A stretch of 64,000 nucleotides of DNA from Bradyrhizobium cytisi (lineage in GTDB: Bacteria; Pseudomonadota; Alphaproteobacteria; Rhizobiales; Xanthobacteraceae): contig NZ_VSSR01000032.1 of the NCBI RefSeq assembly GCF_008123515.1, positions 85,871 through 149,870 of the forward strand, in the 5' to 3' direction. Position 1 is the first letter of the stretch. Each line of letters begins with the position of its first letter. A program made the translations under genes and the position numbers. Below the pieces are notes generated by a model. It saw only the letters and a list, made by a program, of their open reading frames with translations, was not told the DNA's origin and did no database searches. This document shows, piece after piece, positions 44,320-51,973 of this stretch.

Positions 44320-45540
44320 ATGGCCGACGACAAGCCTGAAGACGCAGGATTGGCCCCCGAGTCCGGCCGTGCCAAGCGCACCCCGCCTACCATCGACCTC
44401 GAGGCGACCGAAGTCTCCACCCAGCCGCAGGATGTGGCGGGTGAGCCGGAGGCGCAGCCTTCGGCCGAGCGAGCAAACGCCGAGCAGACCGGTGGTGAAG
44501 ATGCCAAGGTCGAGACAACCAAGGCCGCGCCGGAGCATGGCGAGGCGCAGGCCGCCGCTGCATCGGGCGCCATTTCTCCCTGGGTCATCGCGCCATTTTC
44601 CGGCGCGGTTGCAGCTGCAGTCGTGATCGCGGTCGGCTGGGCGCTGGGTTGGCCCGCGGTGCAGGCGCCGCCGGCCACGCCGCAAGTGACGAGTGCCACG
44701 GTCGATGCGCTGGGCGGACGTGTCGCCGCAGTCGAAGCCAGGACGGGCAAGCCCGCCGCCGATCCGGCCGTCGTCGCGCGGCTCGATGCGCTGGACAAAT
44801 CCGTCGGCACCCTGCGCGGCGACATCGCCAATTTGCGCGCGCAATCCGACAAGACCGCGAGCGCATTGAACGACGCGAAATCCGCGTCGGGCGACGCGGC
44901 GGCCTCGTCCGGCCTCGCCGCCCTTGACGACCGCATCTCCCGGCTCGAGCGCGCCAGCACCACCGCGCGCGCGGAGCTCGCACAGCAGGGCGAAAAGATC
45001 GCCGATGCCAAGGTGATGGACGACAAGTCGTTGCGCTACGTGGTCGCCGCCACCCTGCTCGACGTTGCCGTTCGCCACAATGATCCCTATGAGGCGCAGC
45101 TCACTGCTGCGCGGTCGCTCGCGACCAAGCCCGAACTGCTGAAGCCGCTTGATGCGTTTGCCGCGTCAGGGATTCCGACGCCGGTCGCTCTGACCCGCGA
45201 GCTCCTCAACATCGTGCCGAAATTGTCACCGCCGCCGGAGGCGCCGAGCAGCAATGCCGGCATCGTCGAGCGCCTTCAGGCGGGAGCGTCAAAGCTCGTC
45301 CGCATCGAGCGCACCGACGGCGTCGGCAATGGCCGCGGCGCCATCGTCGCGCGGGTCACGGCCGCGGCGCTGCGCAACGATTTCGTCGAGGCGCGCCGCG
45401 AGCTGAAGACGCTGCCCGAGACCGATCGCGTGCCGGCACAAGCCTGGCTCGAGAAGGCCGACGCGCGCGATGCCGCGCTCGCGGCGTCCCGCAAATTCGC
45501 CGACGACGCTCTCGCTGGTCTCGCCAAGCCTGGTCAATAG
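44320..45540 (+). CDS. mitofilin-like membrane protein (COG4223)
   Basis: A 406-residue inner-membrane protein. A proline/glutamate-rich cytosolic N-terminus (1-85) leads to one membrane helix (about 88-113, WVIAPFSGAVAAAVVIAVGW). A periplasmic coiled coil (about 125-230) and a helical C-terminal mitofilin-type domain follow. It is the alphaproteobacterial relative of mitochondrial Mic60, which shapes membrane invaginations. It sits 65 bases after hemD and 48 before the HemY-like gene, the conserved order in this class. GTGAGGA precedes the ATG. Confidence 0.9.
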   Translation: MADDKPEDAGLAPESGRAKRTPPTIDLEATEVSTQPQDVAGEPEAQPSAERANAEQTGGEDAKVETTKAAPEHGEAQAAAASGAISPWVIAPFSGAVAAAVVIAVGWALGWPAVQAPPATPQVTSATVDALGGRVAAVEARTGKPAADPAVVARLDALDKSVGTLRGDIANLRAQSDKTASALNDAKSASGDAAASSGLAALDDRISRLERASTTARAELAQQGEKIADAKVMDDKSLRYVVAATLLDVAVRHNDPYEAQLTAARSLATKPELLKPLDAFAASGIPTPVALTRELLNIVPKLSPPPEAPSSNAGIVERLQAGASKLVRIERTDGVGNGRGAIVARVTAAALRNDFVEARRELKTLPETDRVPAQAWLEKADARDAALAASRKFADDALAGLAKPGQ

Positions 45541-45588
45541 GCCTGGTCAATAAGATTCGCGCAACGATCCGCGCGTATAGGGATAGCC

Positions 45589-47334
45589 ATGCTTCGCATC
45601 GTTCTCTTCCTTGTTCTGATTGCGCTCGCAGGCGCCGGCGCGGCCTGGGTTGCCGATCAGCCCGGCGATGTCGTGCTGACCTGGGGCGGTTTCCGGGCTT
45701 CACCGAGCATTCCGGTGTTCGTGCTCTGCCTCGGCATATTCGCAGTCCTGATCGTCTTGCTCTGGAGCATCCTGACCGTGATCTGGCGCGCACCGGGGCG
45801 GATGCGCCGCCGCCGGCATGAAAAGCGTCATGCCCGCGGCCGCCACGCCATCACCCACGGCCTGCTCGCGATCGGTCATGGCGATACTGCGCTGGCCCGC
45901 CGTCACGCCGAAGCGGCGCGACGACACGCGCCGAACGATCCGCTTGCGCTTCTCCTGCACGCGCAATCGGCTCAGCTCGACGGCAATCGCGACGCGGCGC
46001 AGCGCGCCTTCCGCGCCATGGCCGAGCGCGAGGATACCCGGCTGCTCGGCCTGCGCGGCCTGTTCATCGAGGCGCAGCGCGCCGACGATGCGGTCGGCGC
46101 CGTGATGATCGCGGAGGAAGCGATCAAGCTGTCGCCGTCCTCGACCTGGGCCTCGCATGCGGTGCTCGGCTTTCGCTGTGCGCGCGGCGACTGGAGCGGC
46201 GCGCTCGCGATCCTGGATTCGAACCTGTCCGCGGGCCTGATCGACAAGCAGGGCTACCGCCGGCAGCGCGGCGTGCTGCTGACGGCGCGCGCGCTGGAAT
46301 TGGAGACGATGGATCGCGACGTCGCGCGCGAGAGCGTCATGGAAGCCGTCAAGCTTGCGCCGACCCTGGTGCCGGCGGCGGTGCTCGCCGCGAAATTCGA
46401 GAGCGAGGCGCATCAGGTGCGCCGCGCCATGAAGCTGGTCGAGGCTGCCTGGCTTGTCAATCCGCATCCTGATCTTGCCGACGCCTATGCGCATGTCAAA
46501 CTCGGCGATGCCGCGCGGCAGCGCCTGCAGCGGATCGAGACGCTCGCGGCGAAAACGCCGGCGGACAAGGCCGGCCATGTCGAGGGCCAGCTTGCGATCG
46601 CGCGCGCCGCGATCGATGCGTCCGAGTTCGCCCGTGCGCGCAAGGTGCTGGCGCCCTACGTCAACGATCCGACCCAGCGCGTCGCGCTGCTGATGGCCGA
46701 GCTCGAGCGCACCGAGCATGGCGACGGCGGCCGTGCCCGCGCCTGGACCTTGCGCGCGGTGCGCGCCCGTCACGACCCGGCCTGGACCGCGGACGGCTAT
46801 GTCAGCGAACGCTGGCGTCCGGTCTCTCCGGTCACCGGCCGGCTCGACGCCTTCCAGTGGCAGACGCCGGTGGCGAGCCTGCCTTCGGACAAGAGCACGA
46901 CGATCGAGTCCTCCGCCTTCGAGGAAGCCATGCTCGCGGCCCCCCCGCCGAAGCGGGTAACCGTAGCCAACGATGCGCCGGCGGAACCGGCCGTGATCGC
47001 GCCGATCGCAACCCCAGCCCCTGCTCCGGCCGCGCAGGACAACGCGCCCCCGGCGGTCGAGGAAGAACCGGGGGTGACACCTGCTGAGCCGGTCGAGCCG
47101 GTCCCTGAGGCCGCCGAATCATCGCCGCTGGCGGCAACCCCGGTGTTCCGGGCCCGTGCCGACCTCGGCAAGCCCATACAGGCGCCGATCCAGGCCATCA
47201 TCCCGATCGTTCGGGCGCCGGATGATCCCGGCATCGATGACGACGGTCCGAGCGATGAATTTACGGAACAAATCGGTACACCCAAGGCCCAGGCCGGCGG
47301 CTGGCGCGGATTCTGGTCGCGCTGGGGCGCGTGA
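45589..47334 (+). CDS. HemY-like TPR membrane protein
   Basis: A 581-residue HemY_N-family protein, not the oxygen-dependent protoporphyrinogen oxidase of the same name. Two N-terminal helices (about 2-20 and 42-64, PVFVLCLGIFAVLIVLLWSI) precede TPR-like helical repeats (about 75-400, GLLAIGHGDTALARRHAEAA and similar) and a disordered proline/alanine-rich tail with a conserved end GGWRGFWSRWG. It probably acts in membrane organisation or haem metabolism together with the mitofilin-like protein; the exact role is unclear. Confidence 0.92.
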   Translation: MLRIVLFLVLIALAGAGAAWVADQPGDVVLTWGGFRASPSIPVFVLCLGIFAVLIVLLWSILTVIWRAPGRMRRRRHEKRHARGRHAITHGLLAIGHGDTALARRHAEAARRHAPNDPLALLLHAQSAQLDGNRDAAQRAFRAMAEREDTRLLGLRGLFIEAQRADDAVGAVMIAEEAIKLSPSSTWASHAVLGFRCARGDWSGALAILDSNLSAGLIDKQGYRRQRGVLLTARALELETMDRDVARESVMEAVKLAPTLVPAAVLAAKFESEAHQVRRAMKLVEAAWLVNPHPDLADAYAHVKLGDAARQRLQRIETLAAKTPADKAGHVEGQLAIARAAIDASEFARARKVLAPYVNDPTQRVALLMAELERTEHGDGGRARAWTLRAVRARHDPAWTADGYVSERWRPVSPVTGRLDAFQWQTPVASLPSDKSTTIESSAFEEAMLAAPPPKRVTVANDAPAEPAVIAPIATPAPAPAAQDNAPPAVEEEPGVTPAEPVEPVPEAAESSPLAATPVFRARADLGKPIQAPIQAIIPIVRAPDDPGIDDDGPSDEFTEQIGTPKAQAGGWRGFWSRWGA

Positions 47335-47358
47335 GCCGCATTCGCCTGCCGCTTGTCC

Positions 47359-47387
47359 TTGCCAATCCGGGCCATGCCCGATATCAG
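47359..47387 (+). promoter_or_regulatory. possible tRNA-Thr promoter
   Basis: TTGCCA (47359-47364) and TATCAG (47382-47387) are 17 bases apart, with the expected start about 37 bases before the tRNA. Similarity to consensus is moderate. Confidence 0.3.
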
Positions 47388-47430
47388 GAGCGCGTATCGG
47401 GGCCGGCATCGCCCGGGCCCGGCAGGGTTC

Positions 47431-47506
47431 GCCGCAATAGCTCAGCTGGTAGAGCACGTCATTCGTAATGACGGGGTCGGGGGTTCGAGTCCCTCTTGCG
47501 GCACCA
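47431..47506 (+). tRNA. tRNA-Thr (CGU)
   Basis: A 76-base cloverleaf with encoded CCA. The acceptor pairs GCCGCAA with TTGCGGC, the D-arm is GCTCAGCTGGTAGAGC, the anticodon loop TTCGTAA (CGT at 47464-47466) and the T-loop TTCGAGT. Confidence 0.97.
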
Positions 47507-47701
47507 GCACTCAGATTTCATCCGATCGTCACAAGCCCAGGTTTTGCCCACTGAGGCCCGCGCGCCCGTGATCGCGCTCGATGCTTGTGTCACTGCGGTG
47601 CGCTGCTGAAATCGGAGACGGCGGCCTGCGTGATTGTCATCACATAACCTCGCGCACCTCTCCCGTAGTGTCGCGGTCACGCAAACACGGGGAGATTTCA
47701 C

Positions 47702-48058
47702 ATGCGCAAGATCATTCTGGTTGCCGCCATGGTTCTATCCGCCCAGGCAGGCGGCGCACGCAGCCTCTCGCTGGCCGCGGCCAATGAGCAGGCCCCGGCT
47801 GCACAAGCGGCCGCGCCGACGACCGCAACGACCGAGGTGAGCGAAGTCGCGCCAGTGTCCGACGCTCCGAAATATGTCGATCGCCCGCCGGCGGTTTCGG
47901 CCACGGCACCGGCCGCGGCGAACACGACGACGTTGGCGCCTGCCGGGTCCCAGCCTGCGCCCAAGTCCACCGCGAAAGCCGACAAGCCCAGGCACACGCG
48001 GACGTGGACCGAAGGCCGCATCATCAGCGAGCTGCACCGCCACGGCGTCTACTGGTAA
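47702..48058 (+). CDS. small exported Ala/Pro-rich protein, function unknown
   Basis: A 118-residue protein with a signal peptide (about 1-18) and a low-complexity, probably disordered Ala/Pro/Thr middle (about 25-95). It ends in a distinct basic/aromatic motif, TRTWTEGRIISELHRHGVYW. The tail looks like the conserved part, and I do not recognise a family. A strong GGGGAGA precedes the ATG, which supports a real gene. A hairpin (48087-48109) follows. Confidence 0.8.
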   Translation: MRKIILVAAMVLSAQAGGARSLSLAAANEQAPAAQAAAPTTATTEVSEVAPVSDAPKYVDRPPAVSATAPAAANTTTLAPAGSQPAPKSTAKADKPRHTRTWTEGRIISELHRHGVYW

Positions 48059-48086
48059 GCGGCGGCGTGACACTCCCAAAATGGAA

Positions 48087-48109
48087 ATGGCCGGGCTGAG
48101 CCCGGCCAT
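48087..48109. terminator. strong hairpin between convergent genes
   Basis: ATGGCCGGGCT (48087-48097) and AGCCCGGCCAT (48099-48109) form a near-continuous 11-base stem. On the minus strand TTCCATTTTGGG follows, so it can terminate the polysaccharide deacetylase transcript; on the plus strand no T run follows. Confidence 0.65.
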
Positions 48110-48133
48110 CATGCTCGTCGAAACCTGACGCGC

Positions 48134-49201
48134 TCAGCGCTGCGAAACCGTCTGCACCACGCTCGAGACCGGGCGCGCGTTGGTCGCGCTGGACGCAGGC
48201 ACCTTCAACTCCCTGAGCACCGCTTCGTCATACTCGGGCAGCGAATCGAATGTCGTCTTCGCCTTGATCTGCACGACCTTGTAGCCACCGGCCTTGAGCC
48301 GCGCGAGCAGCGTCGGCAGCGCTTCGCCGGTGCGCTTCTGGAAGTCATGCATCAGGATGATGCCCTTGCCGAGCTTGTCGAGCTTGGTCATCACGTTGCT
48401 GATGATCTTGTCCGGCGTGCTCTCCTTGCGGAAATCGAAGGAGTCGACGTCGGTCGAGAAGATTCCGAGGTTGCGGCTGCCGAGATAGCCCACGAGCGCC
48501 GGATTCTGCTGAAGCTGCGGGAAGCGGAAGAACGGCGACGGATTGGTGCCGAGCGCCCATTTCACCGCACTGAATCCCTTCTCGATTTCGTCCTTGGCTT
48601 CCTGCTCCGTCATCTTCTTGCCGTTGAGATTGACGTGCGACCAGGTGTGCGCGCCCACCGTGTGGCCTTGGGCCAGAACCTGACGCAGGATCTCCGGATG
48701 CCAGGTGGCGTGCTTGCCGACCGAGAAGAACAGGCCCTTAGTGCATTCATCGGCCAATGCCTTCAGCACGGCGGGCGTGTTGTGCGGCCACGGACCGTCG
48801 TCGAAGGTCAGCACGACCTCCTTGTCGGCAAGGAAATCAAACTGCTTGAACTGCTCGAAGCCAAAGCCCGGGCCGCCCGTCGTGTCGATTTCGACCACGC
48901 GCGAGACGCCCAATGCATTCGGATTGGTGCAGGTCGTCGTCTGCTGAACCGGTGCCACCGCCGGTGCGGGCGCTGGCGCGGACCCGGCGGCAGGAGCGGC
49001 GGGTTTGCCCGCGAGCGCCGCAGTGGTCTCGACGTCGTCCTTGGCGGCAAGCTTGGCCGGCGCCGGCAGAGGATCGGCCGCACGGGCGGCTGTTGTCTTG
49101 GGAGCGCCCTGGTCGGCGCGCGAGGAATAAAAATACCAACCTCCGGCGATCACGACCGCCGCAAGGACACTGGCCAGCATCAGGCCCAACGCATTACGCA
49201 T
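48134..49201 (-). CDS. polysaccharide deacetylase, membrane-anchored
   Basis: A 355-residue CE4 (NodB-fold) protein. An N-terminal membrane anchor (about 5-24) and an Ala/Pro linker (about 30-110) precede the deacetylase domain. Motif 1 is VLTFDDGPWPHNTP, metal-binding H-x3-H is HTWSHVN, and the C-terminal motif 5 region is IILMHDFQKRTGEALP. It removes acetyl groups from a polysaccharide or peptidoglycan outside the inner membrane. GAAAGAG precedes the ATG at 49201. It is divergent from the four-cysteine protein gene. Confidence 0.94.
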   Translation of the reverse strand: MRNALGLMLASVLAAVVIAGGWYFYSSRADQGAPKTTAARAADPLPAPAKLAAKDDVETTAALAGKPAAPAAGSAPAPAPAVAPVQQTTTCTNPNALGVSRVVEIDTTGGPGFGFEQFKQFDFLADKEVVLTFDDGPWPHNTPAVLKALADECTKGLFFSVGKHATWHPEILRQVLAQGHTVGAHTWSHVNLNGKKMTEQEAKDEIEKGFSAVKWALGTNPSPFFRFPQLQQNPALVGYLGSRNLGIFSTDVDSFDFRKESTPDKIISNVMTKLDKLGKGIILMHDFQKRTGEALPTLLARLKAGGYKVVQIKAKTTFDSLPEYDEAVLRELKVPASSATNARPVSSVVQTVSQR

Positions 49202-49331
49202 CGCTACTCTTTCCAAATACGCAACCAAACCAGCGGAATTGCCCGCGCGCCCGGCCATTAATGCGAAGGAACAGTTAACGTGACACCAACACGACAGCGG
49301 TTGCGGTGGAATTTCAGATGAATGCGCCAAA

Positions 49332-49345
49332 GTGACCGATGTCAC
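49332..49345. promoter_or_regulatory. CRP/FNR-like site 1
   Basis: GTGACCGATGTCAC is a perfect GTGA-N6-TCAC inverted repeat, the core of a CRP/FNR-superfamily site. Its centre is exactly 30 bases from a second such site (49362-49375). Confidence 0.6.
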
Positions 49346-49361
49346 GGAGAGTGGGCCGCCC

Positions 49362-49375
49362 GTGACGGTGATCAC
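49362..49375. promoter_or_regulatory. CRP/FNR-like site 2
   Basis: GTGACGGTGATCAC is a perfect GTGA-N6-TCAC inverted repeat with a 3' A (TCACA). It lies 24 bases upstream of the short leader ORF and about 80 bases upstream of the four-cysteine protein gene. Confidence 0.6.
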
Positions 49376-49398
49376 AGTGGAAAGGATTTTGGAGGAGC

Positions 49399-49458
49399 AT
49401 GGTCATTCCCATCAACAACGGGCCCGCTTCCCGCGGTGCCAATGGGAGCTTCGAATGA
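49399..49458 (+). CDS. 19-codon leader ORF overlapping the next start
   Basis: An ATG at 49399, three bases after GGAGG, opens a frame encoding MVIPINNGPASRGANGSFE. Its TGA (49456-49458) overlaps the ATG of the downstream gene in the sequence ATGA. This arrangement usually couples translation of two frames. It could be a regulatory leader, a small protein or chance; the Shine-Dalgarno spacing is rather short. Confidence 0.4.
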   Translation: MVIPINNGPASRGANGSFE

Positions 49459-49751
49459 CCACCTCGTCCTTCACCGCCAAGATCCGCGACACCGGCCTGG
49501 CTCTGGGCTTTGCCGCCATCGTCTCGATCATCTCGACCACCTCGGGCTTCGCCTTCTCGGCCGAAGCGCAGCAGATGTGCACCGGCGACGCCTTCCGCCT
49601 GTGCTCGTCGGAAATCCCGAACATTCCGAAGATCACCGCGTGCATGACGAAGCATCGCTCCGATCTGAGCGCCGGCTGCCGCGCCGTGATGGACAAGGAT
49701 CTTGCCAAGGGCGCCTCACGCAAGGTCGCTGACGCCCAGGACGGTCAATAA
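49455..49751 (+). CDS. exported four-cysteine protein (Cys_rich_FGFR-like repeat), copy 1
   Basis: A 98-residue protein with a long signal peptide (about 1-35, ending AFSAEA). The mature part carries cysteines spaced C-x7-C-x12-C-x11-C (CTGDAFRLC, ITACMTKHR, SAGCRAVM), the pattern of the cysteine-rich repeat first known from Golgi apparatus protein 1. Oxidised in the periplasm, it should form two disulphides or bind metal; function unknown. A second copy with the same spacing lies 177 bases downstream. Two CRP/FNR-like sites and a short leader ORF lie upstream. Confidence 0.85.
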   Translation: MTTSSFTAKIRDTGLALGFAAIVSIISTTSGFAFSAEAQQMCTGDAFRLCSSEIPNIPKITACMTKHRSDLSAGCRAVMDKDLAKGASRKVADAQDGQ

Positions 49752-49927
49752 CAGCGCAACGATAGCGTCGTTGCGTCGGTTAGCTCCCCACGCGATGTGC
49801 CCCGGTGCCAAGCCGAGGCCACGCGGCAATCAGCCTGCAAAGTCAGCCTGCCAATAAAGCCGTTGCGGCTCCTGCATCACCGCTCTAGCTTCGCCCGCAC
49901 ATCTTTCCGGGTACAAGGTATTACGCG

Positions 49928-50143
49928 ATGAGCCGATTTCTTTTCATTCTTCCCTTGATACTGTGCGCATCCGGCGCTTCAGCGCAGCAGCAGCCCGGCC
50001 ACGATGCCTGCGCGCGCGACGTCACGCGTCATTGCCGCGCCGTGATGAATAGTGGCGATAGCGCCGTGCTCGCCTGCCTGAAGCAGAACCGCGCCAAGCT
50101 GAGCAAGGCCTGCGACAAGGTGCTGACGGAGCACGGGCAGTAA
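49928..50143 (+). CDS. exported four-cysteine protein (Cys_rich_FGFR-like repeat), copy 2
   Basis: A 71-residue protein: a signal peptide (about 1-19, ending ASAQ), then a single repeat with C-x7-C-x13-C-x11-C (CARDVTRHC, VLACLKQNRAKLSKAC). RHCRAVM echoes CRAVM in copy 1. The mature protein is only about 50 residues, so it is essentially one disulphide-stabilised repeat. It is on the same strand as copy 1 and convergent with the MFS transporter gene, with 4 bases between the stops. Confidence 0.85.
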   Translation: MSRFLFILPLILCASGASAQQQPGHDACARDVTRHCRAVMNSGDSAVLACLKQNRAKLSKACDKVLTEHGQ

Positions 50144-50147
50144 AGGC

Positions 50148-51836
50148 CTACGTACTGCTGCCCGCCGCCGTCGCGACCACCGGCAGCACCTCGGCGTTGG
50201 CGCGATCCGGCGTCTCTTCCTTCCAGCGCACTGAGCCGAACGGCCGCTCCAGCATGCGGCGGATCCGCACCGGATCGGGGCCGATGTGGAAATCGATCGC
50301 CTGCTGATGCAGCGCGCGTTCGGACTGGGTCGAACGGTTGCGCTGGCGTAAGTAATCGAACCAGGTCGGGCAGTGATAGCGCTCGGTCCACAATTCGGGA
50401 TCGGCGATGTCCCGCGCGATCGACCAGCCATAGGCGCCGTTGCGCTGCCGGGAGAGCTGCACGTCCTGCATCACATTGTGGAAGGCGCGCGCGTTCGCTT
50501 GGGAGACGCGATATTCGATCTCGACCACCAGCGGTCCGCTGCGCCCGGTCAGTGACAGCTTGACTTCGGGATCGGCCAGCACCTCGGCATCCTCGTTGCG
50601 GGCGCCGACGCGCGGCATCGCAAGCCAGATTCCCAGCAGCGGCGAGAGCAGCATCAGACCGGCGGCCACCAGCAACGCGACCTCGACGCCGGCATAGTCG
50701 GTGAGATGGCCCCAGCCCCAGGCCCCGATCGCGATGCCGCCGGAGATCGAAGCCTGGAACGCGGCGAGGGATCGCCCCGCGACCCAGCGCGGCGCCGAAA
50801 GCTGCACACCGATATTGAACAGTGCGACGGAGGCCATCCAGACCGCGCCGGCCAGCACCAGCGCAGCCGCGGTCAGCACCGGCTCGCTGGAGAGCGCTAG
50901 CGCCGCCATCGCAAACGCCATCGTGATCGTGCAGGCGCGGATCGCGGACTCGCCGCTCATGCGCTTGCGCAATTCGTGGATGTTGAGCGCGCCGACGACG
51001 GCGCCCATGCCGAAAGCGCCGAGCATGATGCCGTAGGTCTGCGCGCCGCCATGCAGGAGGTCGCGCGCGACCAGCGGCATCAGTGCCATCACGGCACCGC
51101 CGCACAGGCCCATCACCAGCGTACGCAACAGCACGATCTTGATCGGCGGCGAGTTGGTGATGTAGCGGAAGCCCGAGACCATCGCACGGTTGAGCCTTTC
51201 CCGTGGCAGGCGCGAGGGCTCGGTCGTCCGCTGCCAGAGCAGCAGCACCACCAGCAGCGGCAGATAGAGGATCGCGTTGCAGGCAAACGCCGCCACCGCC
51301 CCGAGCGCGGCGACGATGACGCCGCCCACCGCGGGGCCGAAGCTGCGTGCGATATTGTAGCTGATGCCGTTGAGCGCGACGGCCGATGGCAGGGCTTCGG
51401 GCGGCACCTGCTCGCTGACCGAGGACTGCCAGGCCGGTCCGAACAGCGCATTGCCGCTGCCGACGACGAAGCAGAAGGCCAGCAGCGTCTCCGGGGTGAT
51501 AAGCTTGAGCCCGGCCAGGACGGTGAGGGCGGACGCGCCGATCAGCGCGATCATGAGCGAGACCAGCGTCACGATGCGCCGGTCATACATGTCGGCGATG
51601 GCGCCGGCCGGCATCGAGATCAGCATGATCGGCAGCATCAGGGCGGTCTGCACCAGCGCCACCTTGTCGGCGGAGGCCGCCATCTGCGTCATCGCCCAGG
51701 CCGCGCCCACGCCCTGGATCAGGAGGCCGAGATTGGAAAGCAGGCTCGCGAGCCAGATACGCCGGAACACGGTATACCGCAGCGGCGCCGCAATGCCGTC
51801 GGTGGAGCGTCTCTGGCGGTTGGTCTGCTCGGTCAT
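50148..51836 (-). CDS. MFS exporter (MFS_3) with C-terminal ABM-like domain
   Basis: A 562-residue protein. Residues 1-415 are a twelve-helix MFS_3/EntS-type exporter (ASLLSNLGLLIQGVGAAWAM, AGAIADMYDRRIVTLVSLM, FGPAVGGVIVAALGAVAAF). A cytosolic extension (about 430-545) then resembles a dimeric alpha/beta-barrel (antibiotic-monooxygenase-like) domain: GPLVVEIEYRVSQANARAFH, WSIARDIADPELWTERY, WFDYLRQ. The fusion could sense or modify the exported compound. The substrate is unknown. The tail ends four bases from the copy-2 cysteine protein stop. Confidence 0.9.
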   Translation of the reverse strand: MTEQTNRQRRSTDGIAAPLRYTVFRRIWLASLLSNLGLLIQGVGAAWAMTQMAASADKVALVQTALMLPIMLISMPAGAIADMYDRRIVTLVSLMIALIGASALTVLAGLKLITPETLLAFCFVVGSGNALFGPAWQSSVSEQVPPEALPSAVALNGISYNIARSFGPAVGGVIVAALGAVAAFACNAILYLPLLVVLLLWQRTTEPSRLPRERLNRAMVSGFRYITNSPPIKIVLLRTLVMGLCGGAVMALMPLVARDLLHGGAQTYGIMLGAFGMGAVVGALNIHELRKRMSGESAIRACTITMAFAMAALALSSEPVLTAAALVLAGAVWMASVALFNIGVQLSAPRWVAGRSLAAFQASISGGIAIGAWGWGHLTDYAGVEVALLVAAGLMLLSPLLGIWLAMPRVGARNEDAEVLADPEVKLSLTGRSGPLVVEIEYRVSQANARAFHNVMQDVQLSRQRNGAYGWSIARDIADPELWTERYHCPTWFDYLRQRNRSTQSERALHQQAIDFHIGPDPVRIRRMLERPFGSVRWKEETPDRANAEVLPVVATAAGSST

Positions 51837-51973
51837 ATCCTCTTACAACTCGTCTGGCAGAAATGACTTCAATGATTTCGGCATCTCCAGTGATGCCTGC
51901 GAAAGTCCTTCGCTGTCCAGTGGTTAGGCCGCTATAAGCGGTGCAAAGACATGGTTCTGACGGGGAGGAACAG

